From Lophius americanus (lineage: Eukaryota > Chordata > Actinopteri > Lophiiformes > Lophiidae), in contig JBBDHG010000098.1 of assembly GCA_037951165.1 (NCBI GenBank), positions 1,222,001 through 1,286,000 of the forward strand: a DNA stretch of 64,000 nucleotides. Reading direction: 5' to 3'. Under the pieces are notes generated by a model that saw only the letters and a list, made by a program, of their open reading frames with translations, made no database searches and had not been told where the DNA came from. Shown piece after piece: positions 12,501 through 22,600 of this stretch. Position 1 is the stretch's first letter. Each line of letters begins with the position of its first letter. The position numbers were made by a program, and so were the translations under genes.

Positions 12501-15227
12501 GAGCAGACTTTCTCAACCTACCATTGTACAGTAAAAGGTACAAACTATGCCTGTGGAAATAACTGCCCCCCACAGATGCATACCAGTAACTGGAGAGAGA
12601 AGAGGGATTTTAGACATACTTAACTGAGCACAACCAAGCATCTTTAAGAGCCCTCATAAAGGAGTGTTTACTGAATCTAACCACTGTGGACCAAAAACAA
12701 CATACCTTGGTTTAAAGCCAGGGCTGGTGCGTAAATGACGATTCCTGTATAGAGGATCTGTGACAATTGGAGGAAAATGATGCACACATAGATTATCCTC
12801 TGGTGTTTAGTTTATTTTTGTCGCTCAGGGGTTAAAAACATGTCATTATGTGTGGACGGCTTCTTACTCACTGTCTGAGCAATGAAGAGCATCGTACCCA
12901 GCAGACGTGTTGCTCTGTTGAAACGCAGCTCCAGATACTTGACAGACACGCCCACGCAGAGACCAATAGCCAGCACAAACAATCAGTATCAGAAAGGTAA
13001 TGTGAAGGGTCAAGAAATGATCAAAACTTATTATCACACATTTGTATGAAAATGTATAAGAGCATAGAAAAGACCTTTTCCTGTGCAAGAAGATTCTATA
13101 ATCAAATCTGTAACTGTCGGGATTTATATGAACTCACTTCCTACCTCAGAGCTCAGGCCTGCATTTAACCTATACACAGGATAGGTTATACGCGGCCCAG
13201 CACTAAAAACTCACCACCTGCTGCAGATCCATCATTGGAAAAGTAACTAAGGACTTTTTTCACTATACATGAATCGTGTAAATAAATATCACAATTTTTT
13301 AATAATGCCAGAACCCAAATTTACTTCTCAAACTTGGTACTTTTGTTCAACAAATAATCCAAAACCTGAATACTCTTCATTTATTAAATAATAAATCGAG
13401 CAACAAACCAGCTGACAAAATATTTCCAAGATAAATGAGGAACAAAAATCCATTATTACTACATATCACATTAAATATATGGATATATGTAGTTTTCACT
13501 CTGTCAGTTTGTATGTACATTTTTGTCCGGAGTAAAACCTGCCTCGTCTTAAGGTACTCAACAGTTTTATTTTTCTGATTTGGGGTAAAAATATTCGACT
13601 TGGGTTTGTTGGAGTATCAAACGCTTGTCTGGAGTATGAATGTAAAATTATTTCATTTATCGTCCAAGTGCAGATTAAGTCAGGTAAAAGTAAGAGATTA
13701 TTTGCGGATGCAGAGCTGCTTTAAATAATAATTATATCTGTTTGTTGGTGGTTTGAGCTGAAATGAATGGTCAATTATTTGATTGGATAATCAATAGAAA
13801 AATCCGTACCAACAATTCACCCAAGAGATGACAAATCACTTTTGAAGTACACATAGTGAAATGTTAATCTTTACAAGTTATGATAATGAAATTATTGAGA
13901 ATTATTAAGAGTTATAACATTTATTAATATGTCTTCATTTCAAGAGCAAATCTTACAGTCAATGTATTCCTCATTTGCAAATCTGAACATCCACATGTAG
14001 TTTCCATAGTCACAAGTTTCATAATGACTGAAAGAGCTTGACTTTTCATATATATACGCTCAGTTTCAATTTTTTGTGGGGTTGCAGGGAGAAATGGAAG
14101 TAAATTTTCTTTTGATTGACAAATCAAATAACTGACTAATCATTGCAGCTCTAGCCACCGCCAAACAAATACAATTCCTATATGTAACAGTTCCACTTGG
14201 ATGCACCTAATCTTTTGAAATATATACTTTATAGTATAGTTAAATGAAACTCAGATAAGACAGGGGACATGCTCTTAGTGTTTCAATGTCGTATTTAGCC
14301 GTCTTACACAATCCTCTTATTTACACTGTTAGACATGGGCAGTCAGATATCTGGGTTATCTTGTCTAGTAGAATACAGGTGAACAGAACCTAAGACATAC
14401 TTCAGCGCCCCGTGAATAGAACAGGATACAATAGTCATGTGAGTGCTAATCTAGAAAACTAAACCACACTGACCTCATACGTGCTGGTGATGGCCAGTCT
14501 ATAAAAGACTGGGAGAAAGACCTCAGATGTGACCACCATTGTCACTATATAGGAAAGGCCATAATATCCAATATTGGCTCCATATCGGTACACCTACAGA
14601 GGGTATATGGATTACTAATGTTTTCTATGATTTTGGCAAAGTTTTCGGAATAAGACTGAAGGTTTTCTGATTTTATCTTTAGCAGAATTTGCAATAATGT
14701 TAGAAACGAATGCTATTGGTTAATTTAATCCTTCAGAATGTTGAATAGTACCTTTGTGACTGCCTTGATGTTGTGAATGACCCTGCGTTAAATTAATGTG
14801 GCATCTATGATTTTAGCTCTGTTTTACTTGAAAAATAAAAGCCACTGCAAGTGGAAAGTGATGCATCTGACCCCTCAATTAAGATGTTTCCTTACATTAG
14901 CAAGTAAATCCTTCAGACTGAGACAGACAAAAAATTACTATTATTATAATTGTTATTTGAATGTATCCCTTTGGTAATGTGATATAGTCCTACCTCGGCT
15001 GGGTTGGACAGCACAGTGATGGCTGACATGAAGCTGGCAGTCAGTGACAAGGAAACAGGCAGGGCCGTCAGTCTTCGTCCCCCCATTAGGAAGTCCCCAG
15101 AGCTTCTCTGGCCCCTGTCTGCCAAGCCAAAGTACACCCCAACTGCAGCAGACATCAGAAGCATGAGAGAAAACACCACATAGTCTGCTAGCACAAAGGA
15201 ACCAACTACCAGAGAATTCCCCGACAT
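6574..15227 (-). CDS. slc5a8: SLC5A8-like sodium-coupled monocarboxylate transporter, complete, 17 exons, 619 aa
   Basis: Sodium/solute symporter that should carry lactate, pyruvate, butyrate or related monocarboxylates across the plasma membrane. Coding exons, 5' to 3': 15227-14994, 14593-14474, 12937-12872, 12757-12706, 12589-12522, 12417-12379, 12053-11938, 11635-11495, 10074-9945, 9619-9531, 9369-9260, 9178-9111, 8926-8840, 8273-8056, 7079-6976, 6870-6782, 6702-6574. They total 1,860 bases, an exact multiple of three, with phases matching at every junction; human SLC5A8 has 610 aa. Landmarks in order: DFLMGGRRLTALPVSLSLTASF, YLELRFNRATRLLGT, ILYTGIVIYAPALALNQ, GGLKAVVWTDVFQ, YGINQAQVQRYIACK, DYPGLPGLFVAAAYSG, TVSSSINALAAVTLEDL. 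Exon 14 has N-glycosylation sequons NFT and NWT in the late extracellular loop. The protein ends KSTMPE and lacks the terminal TRL PDZ ligand of human SLC5A8. SLC5A12 is the main alternative; position beside UTP20-ARL1 favours SLC5A8. Confidence 0.92.
7265..7830 (+). mobile_element. degraded Tc1-like element remnant, family B (intron 14 of SLC5A8-like gene)
   Basis: The left part reads CAGCCATAATATTAC then AACTGACAGGTAAC, then CACCATGGCAACTGTCAGTG and ATATTAAGCAACACATGGAC. Further on come TGGGTGTTCCTGATC and AGAAAGGTGTCGGAACAC. These words occur in the same order in the copy at 20455-20850 and, inverted, at 59480-59953. Matching dispersed copies plus terminal words like those of the palindrome at 8533-8584 indicate a Tc1/mariner-like DNA transposon. 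The transposase frame is destroyed. Confidence 0.7.
8533..8584. repeat. short terminal-repeat palindrome (solo MITE-like), family B ends
   Basis: CGATCAGCCAAAACATTA and AAATGTTGTGGCTGATCG are near-perfect inverted copies separated by about 16 bases. The words match the outer ends of the Tc1-like family B copies (for example ATAATGTTATGGTTGATCG near 59950), so this is probably a minimal non-autonomous derivative in intron 13 of the SLC5A8-like gene. Confidence 0.6.
10419..10458. repeat. 16-bp inverted repeat (hairpin) in intron 8 of the SLC5A8-like gene
   Basis: GTGATATGAGACAGGA and TCCTATCTCATATCAC pair over 16 positions with one mismatch around an 8-base loop. It adjoins a stretch (10480-10790) that looks repeat-derived, so a transposon end is more likely than a functional RNA. 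Confidence 0.5.
11705..11860 (+). repeat. retroposon 3'-tail repeat (L2/SINE-like)
   Basis: Contains GTAAAGCACTTTGGTCAAGT followed by AATGTGCTATATAAATAAAC. This word pair is typical of the 3' tails shared by L2-clade LINEs and their SINEs in fish. It lies in intron 7 of the SLC5A8-like gene. Confidence 0.55.
13090..14470. other. intron 2 of the SLC5A8-like gene, no further feature
   Basis: AT-rich intronic DNA between exon 2 (14474-14593) and exon 3 (12872-12937). I saw no domain-bearing open frame and no clear mobile element. Confidence 0.5.
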
Positions 15228-15390
15228 TCTGCTACAAATCAGACCAAATGCAGAAACTTTGCAGAAAGTTACTCAAACGTTTCCATGTTTTGCATTCACA
15301 AACGAAAAACAGATCATCTACAACGCATGACGTGCTGATACATCACCATCTCACTCAGAAGTGAGCTGAGGGCAGAACCTGAGAGCGAAA

Positions 15391-15399
15391 CCTTTTATG
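15391..15399 (-). promoter_or_regulatory. TATA-like box of the intact SLC5A8-like gene
   Basis: CATAAAAGG on the minus strand, about 165 bases upstream of the start codon at 15225-15227. A start site 25-30 bases downstream would give a 5' UTR of roughly 135 bases. A regulated epithelial transporter with a TATA promoter is plausible. The placement is inferred from sequence only. Confidence 0.4.
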
Positions 15400-15416
15400 T
15401 GTGTATGAAGAGTTGA

Positions 15417-15417
<1 letters not shown>

Positions 15418-15462
<45 letters not shown>

Positions 15463-15478
15463 GGGGGGGGGGGGGGGT
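15418..15478. repeat. (GA)n microsatellite followed by a G-run
   Basis: About 20 GA units followed by GGTGGGGGG and a long G tract, immediately upstream of the putative TATA-like box of the SLC5A8-like gene. It is purine-only, so it could form H-DNA or bind GAGA-type factors; that is inference. Confidence 0.85.
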
Positions 15479-15479
15479 G

Positions 15480-16440
15480 GTACAGGTGAGGTCAACAGGC
15501 AAGGAGAGTCAGTCTGCAAGATGAAAGCTCTCCTCAGTCAACAGCTTCTAAGACACACACAAACATAAAATACTGTATTCTGTTAATATGGATTATGTAT
15601 ATATGTGGACTCATGTCACAAAATGAAAAATGTATTTATTACAAAAATACTAAGGGACACAGTTTCCCACAAGGCAGAGACATCGTCCACATATTTGATG
15701 GTTCAGTACCGAACTCCTGTAATCTACATGTCAAAGAGTCCTTGAGTAACATGCTGAGCCCCAGTTTGCTGACATTAGTGTGTGAGTTATAATGTTAATA
15801 TTGTGAATGGTTATTGCTCCTGATGAGCAGGTGGCTACTTGGTAGCCCCTGTCACAACTGTGTGTGTTTGAATAAGTGAACACAAATTTGTGCTGTTTGT
15901 GGACAGTCGGACCGTCCATTTCTATCTCAAGTGATTAATGTTTTTGTGATATTAACACCTTTTATATTCAGATTTACAAATACAAAAAATTATTGAGTTG
16001 GGTGCTTTAATATTGTGTGAATAATGGTGAAATGCTGAAATCACTGAAAAAACAGCAGGAAGAAAGGGTGTCATGAACATGGACATGTTTATTCAAATTG
16101 CACAACCTTTGTTTGATATGCTGTTACTCCATGAAACCAAAGTAATTCTCTCCCTACTCTGTTTTTGAACTGTCATCTACTGTTATCCCTGACAGTATGG
16201 AAGTGTTATTCAGAACTTCCGGAATGTGTAGTAGGTAATGATATGGAACAGACTTTTTGGAAGTTATGCAAATTAGTTACCAAATTCGCCAGCTAGCTTA
16301 TTGATGAGCAAACTAGCTAATGGATGAACATGGTCTTTGGTTAGTCCATCGTTTTGTTAACTAACATAAAGGAAGTTATGTGAATCAGTGAATGTAGGAT
16401 TTCTCTCTTGCCTCTATGCGGGAAACGTAAAATTTCTGAC
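15480..16440. other. intergenic region between divergent SLC5A8-like and UTP20 genes
   Basis: The two genes are transcribed away from each other with start codons 1.4 kb apart. Besides the GA tract and promoter candidates at each edge, I saw no conserved frame, RNA gene or recognisable repeat. Confidence 0.5.
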
Positions 16441-16444
16441 GAAA

Positions 16445-16454
16445 GCGGAAGTAA
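16445..16454 (+). promoter_or_regulatory. ETS-type motif in the UTP20 promoter
   Basis: GCGGAAGTAA, a core ETS-factor motif of the kind frequent in housekeeping promoters, about 220 bases upstream of the UTP20 start codon. No TATA box is evident nearby. Confidence 0.35.
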
Positions 16455-16673
16455 AGAAGGGATTTCTCTTTCAACCCGTCTCTTCTCTTTGCCCACCATG
16501 TGGAGTGGAAAAACTCCCACAATGCTCTGCACAGAATGGCTGCGCCCTGTTGTCGGCGTGTGTATATACAGTTGTAATCCATCGAAGAAACAAATTGTAG
16601 TTTACATGACTCATTTAAATTGCACGACGACGTTTGGAATACAATTAATCGCTTTTTAAGCAATAACGCAAAG

Positions 16674-19600
16674 ATGAAGATTAAATCCAAGTCTTCGTAT
16701 CACAAATCCGAGAACACCTACAGGGTGAGAGCCAAGTTTACAGTAGCATGATGCTAATAAAGAGACTGTTGTAAAATAGAGATACAAACAACCAGTGACA
16801 GTTTGGCAAATTGATATTTTATGAATCAAGGGACTTGTTTCAGATAGAGCTGCTGAATGTTTTATTCAATCTGAAATCTCTTAATATCCTCATCGTTGCT
16901 GGCTCCAATAAGTTCCAAACTCTTCTGCTTTGTCTCTTTTTAGTTTCTCACATTTGCTGAAAGGCTTGCAAATGTAAACATTGATGTAATCCATCGTATT
17001 GACAGGACTGGATCTTATGAGGAGGTATGTACAGTCAGTATTCATGGATTGATCATCGTTCCCTTAATTCTTCGAGCTTCTATCCTGTTGTGGTTTCCAT
17101 CTGATGATGATCATTTGCTTGGTTCCTAATGCAGGAAGTAGAAACATATTTCTCTGAAGGACTGACAAAATGGAGAGACCTCAACTTGACAGAACATTTC
17201 AGTATGTATAAATTTTAAGATAACATATAATGTTGCTGTATGATCACACTGTTATCATATGTTAAGAAAAAGCTTAACCTATCTTCTACCAAGACTAAGT
17301 AAAGATGCTGTTTGTAAAATGAATGTATTTCCTCCACAGCTACATTTCTGAAAGAGGTTTCCAACAAGAGCCAGTCATTCAACATGTTGGTTTTCCATCA
17401 GAAGTCAATAGTGGAAAGTCTGAAAAAGCACTTGGCTGTCAACAACAGTCTTGCCTACCAGCCACTACTGGAGTGAGTGGTCTCTATTCATTTGTGTGGG
17501 ATTTGTGTTGACCAGAAGCACCTGAATTATCATGCAACTCCAATGTTGTCTCTCTTCTCATTTTCCCTCTAGTTTGGTGGTGCAGCTGGCCAGAGACCTA
17601 CAGACCGACTTCTACCCCCACTTCCCAGAGTTCTTCATTTTGATCACCTCACTGCTGGACACCAAGGACACAGAGGTCCTGGAATGGGCTTTCACTTCTC
17701 TCTCCTACCTCTACAAGTACCTGTGGAGAGTCATGGTGAAGGACATGAGCAACATCTACAGGTGAAATATTAGCAAGGTTGCATACGTTGTAGTAAATTT
17801 ACACATACTCTGCAATGTGGTGGAAATGATCGCCTCTTTTCTCCCCACAGTTTATACAGCACACTGTTGGCACACAAGAAAGAGCACATCCGCAAGTTTG
17901 CAGCGGAGAGCTTCTCTTTTTTGATGAGAAAGGTGAGTGTTTCGCATGTGAATAAATGTCAAGTCTTCCTATCTGTGGACTTAATGATAAAATGATGTCT
18001 CCTTGTGTCAAACAGGTTCCAGATCCTGAAGGCTTGCTAATTCACATGTTCTCAGATCTGCAACAGTTCCCCGAAAAAGCGGAAGGTGCAGGTCAGCTGT
18101 TGTTTGAAATGTGCAAAGGAGTCCGAAACATGTTCCACTCGTGCGCTGCAAACGTGAGTTTTATATCTTTCAAGTGAATCCCATATTTTCAACAAACTAT
18201 TGCCACTTAAGTCAAGTTGAAATCAATTAGTCAGACATTTCTTTCTTTTATGATATAAAATAATCAAGATGTTTCCCATGTAACCAGATGATAAACCAGT
18301 AATGTAAAGCCTTTTAAATACATAAGAATACAGTGGTACCTCGGTTTACGAACTTAATTCATTCCTAGACCTTGCTCGTAAACCGAAACAAATATCCCAA
18401 TTTAAAAGAATGGAAATCACACCAGTGCGTTCCATATCCCAAAAACATTCGTATAAAAAGATTTTTACAGAATATATACAGAATACAGAGTAAAAGTAAT
18501 TTTACTAACAAATAAATTGACTAAGAAACAAATTAATTAAGCTGAATCTCTGGGGTTTTTTCTCTCTTCCAGGCCGTTTAGCTAACTTACGGCAGATTCT
18601 GGCTCACTTAACTTTGGCTCACTCGATTTCTTCTAAACGTAAGCGGAGATGAGCGTTATTCCTCTGAGAGTGAATAACGCTAACTGAGAGCGAGCGCTAG
18701 GGAGGCTGACCTGAGATCCATTTGTTTTTCACTCTAGTCTGGTGGTGAACAAAGGAAACCCTCGCTCGTGTCTTCGACTTGTTCAAACAGGATGCTCGTA
18801 AACCAAAGCAGAGCACTTGTATACCTAGCAAGGTTCTTACGAGATACAGGAGTTCGCTCATATCGGGAAAAATCAGTGATACGAGCAAAAACGAACGCTC
18901 GTAAATCAAGTCACCACTCGTAAAGCAAGGCAGATTTTGAAGAATCTTTGCTCTTTAATCAAATTATAAATTATTCATAAAGCAAAGCACTCTTAAACCG
19001 AGGTATGACTGTAATTTACTGAGAGCTGAATAATGCTGTAGAATTATGGACAAATATATTCTGAATTTTCCGTTTCTTTTCATCTTTGTCTTCAGACTAT
19101 CCCTCGTGCATTGAGAAAGCTTGGACCCACCATCAGTCCAGGACTCTCTCTGCCCTGGGAAACGGTCAGGGATGCCCTGGATCAAATGGTTCAGGCTGCA
19201 GCCAATCACATTGACAGAGAACACATCCTGGTTTTGTGGGAGTCTTTACAGGTTGACTAGATGCACACATTATGATGTCTTACTCGTTCTTTCTGCCAGA
19301 ACATTAAATAAATGCACACAGATGAACTTTCCCAGTTTGTGTCTGATGGTAGCCTGTCGTCACGTACAGCTCAGTGTGGTGGAGGTCCAGGATATCATGG
19401 AAGCGAAAGGAGAAAAGGCGGATGAGGCAACAGAGCAGTTGGAGAGGCTACTGTTCATTCTTCACACCTTGGTGTCCCACAGGGACGGAGCCAAGATCAC
19501 AAAGCCTGAGGATGTCTGCCAGGTAAAGAGAGATTTCCTATTTTCCCACTAAAGTCACAGAAAATTTTCCTTAATTGCTTTCATGGACTGTTTTTCTCAT

Positions 19601-22600
19601 CCATACAGACAGTGTTGAGGCTGACTCAGAGCTCCGCTCCATCAGCTTCTTGCTTCCGTCTGCTCCTGCAGATCACCTCCTCTCTGCTCCTCGGGGAGAA
19701 CATCACTTTGCCCCCATCCCTCATCCAGGAGATGGTCCAGAAGGTTTGTGTTTCTTCTGAACAGAATAAAGGAATGGGATTTAGTCTGTGTGTTTCAGAT
19801 GGTTTAACATGTGGAGTTGACTCTTAGTCTCTGTCTTCTTCAAAAGATTTTTGGCAGCTCAATGGGGCATGATCTGATCCTGGAGTTTACCAAGGAGATG
19901 TTCACCATGAAGCAGTTTGAACAGGTAAGTCTAGGTTGAGTGGTGTTTTTTTGCTTCTGGCGGTTTTGTCTCTTTGACTCCCTGGGTGCAACGTGTCTCT
20001 CCTCCCCTCTGCTTCAGCTCTTCCTCCCCACCCTGTTGCGCTTCACCACTGGGTTGTTTGCCTGTGGTGATCCCCCGTCTCGCCATGTTGGCCTGGACAT
20101 GCTGGTCAGTCTGATCCTTGCCAAAGCCCCACCCCCCACAGACGGCTCTATGGCCTTTGAAACCTACCCACTGCTTTTCACCGGACAGACCACAGGGTGA
20201 GATAAAGCAAAATACATTAAATGTTTTGTTGTGCTTCTGATTCTATTGTTTTTCCCGAAATGAACATTTTTATTGTCCAGCAGAGTGTTTGGCAGTATGG
20301 AGGCCAGCAATACACCAGCAGATAAGACTACAATACCGGAGATGGTGCTGTCTCTCCTCTCATTTACTCAGGAGGAAGACCAATCCATAGCTAACCTATC
20401 GCTGCCATGGGCGGCCCTTGTGCTTCTTCCACACCTCAGGTAATGCACAGACAAACACTGGTCAGCCTTAACAATACAACCAGTGACGGGTGAAGTAAGA
20501 ATAACATAAATTATTACTTTACAGTTGTACCTGTCTGGTGGGATAATAAAAGCAGCAAGTGAACAGTTTGTCCCCGAAAGTTGATATATAGGTGGTAGGA
20601 AAATTGAGCATGCGCAAGGATCTGACAGGGGAAACATTGTGATGTCTTGACGACTCAGTCGAACATATCCAAAACTGCAGTACTTGTTTGGTGTTCCCAG
20701 CCTGAACCAGCAACAAGTGCCCAAGGCTCATTGAGGCACATGGGAAGACTGATCCCACTTAACAGCTACTGTTGCACAAATCGCTGGAAAAGTTAAAGGC
20801 GATTCTGATAGAACGGTATCAGAGCACCCAACACATCACAGAACAGTTTCAGCATAAAAAAGACCCACATAATCTTTTGCAGGTTGTTAAAAAAGTGACG
20901 GCTGATTATTGTACATGTGCCGTGTTGGTATTCAGAGTCACAGAGTTGAGAATGTATACAAAACAAAAAAGGAATTCCATGAAGTTGATGCAGTCCTAGG
21001 GAGAAGTTGATTCTTTTCACAAATTTTAAATGTTAATGATAATCAAATCACAGTTTAAAAGAATATAACAATATTTCATAAGTCGGGGGTTTAGAGTTCT
21101 TCTGCTGTTCATGGAATTTGCTAAATATGTTGACAAAACAGGGCCAAATAAACAGGAAAGGGTACTTGATATGATATTCACTTGCATATGTAGTATATTG
21201 CTATATTGTACTTCTTAAACTTACCCTTTTTTTTTTTTCAGGCCAAATCCTCCAGCTTGTGTTGTTTCCACTGTGACCGCTTACTTAAATCACCTTCTTT
21301 GTGAGATCGAAAAAGAAAAACTCCTGAAAGGTTTGGTTACTTTTTTTTTTTTTTAAAGTAAATTTTTCATAAAATAGTTATACCTATTTTAGAATTGAAA
21401 GGAACAGTTTTCAGTTGAGTGAGTAGATTTACTTGTAAGTTATTCAGGCAAAACTACTACGTATATTCTGCTAATAGCACTTCAAGCTGTTGTTTTATAG
21501 TACATCAAATATGTTTGGATTTCCAGGCTACATTTCAGGGATTGGGTCTACAACTAAATGATTATAGAAAAAAAGAATAATCTAAATTATAATGAGAAAT
21601 AATCAGTTGCGGTAGAAGAAGTTTGTTCTTACTCAAAAAATGAATGAAAAATGTATATAGAGTGTATTTATTTTTGCTGTTTTTGAGACTGATAAAAGCT
21701 TCTCCATCCCCCAGCTGGTCTGTTTGTAGCCAGACAGGCCATGAGCTGCCTGCTGACTCTTGACAGCTCTGCTGAGCTCCTTTCACTCATCACTGTGGAC
21801 AAGATCAACACAATCCTACGGTACGCGCTGCTGCGTTTCTTGCTGAATATATTAAAGATTTGCTATATACCGCCGCAAATTCCTGATCATTTAGTTAATC
21901 TGGTCACAGGAAGTTTCCCACAGACCTGTCTGCCCTGCTGCTTGGAGACCTGTACTTCACCCGCCTGTCACTGAGTGGTGTTTCAGAGCACCTGTCCCAC
22001 AATGCACTTCTGGAGCTCTACAACTTCCTCCATGCCAACCTCTCCTCCAACATCTCCAAGGTTTGTCTGCAGCCGTAGTTGCAGGGACTTCAATGAAACC
22101 CTCATTATGTAGGAAGAGCATCATACTTTTAAGAGTAATATCATGTTGTTTCCATTTTTACGGCGGTTGTCATCAGTGGGTTGTTTCCTCTCTCAGATCC
22201 GCTTGCTGACTCTGAGGATTCTCTCTCAGTTTGAGGCGGAGCTCCCTCCCCAGAACGAGGTACAACTCTCTGTCTGGATTTTCCTTAATGTTGATCATAT
22301 AAAAGAAAACCATCACCTCGAGTGTTTATTTATGTGGATATGTGCCCCATTTATCCAGGGCGAGGAGAATTTGGAGTTGCAGACGGTTTTTGCAGTTTGC
22401 TTGCAAGCTGAGCTGGTGCCCGCCTCGGTCCAGGACTACAGAGAAAAACTGCTTCACCTCCGGAAGCTGAGACATGACCTGGTGCAGCGTAATCTGCCAC
22501 AGGGTCCGCCCTCAACCGTCCAGCAGGTACAAAAAGAAGAATTCATTTTTGCTATTTCTTCTTCTTTGCATTGTTTGTAAAATAGCAAGACCATAATATT

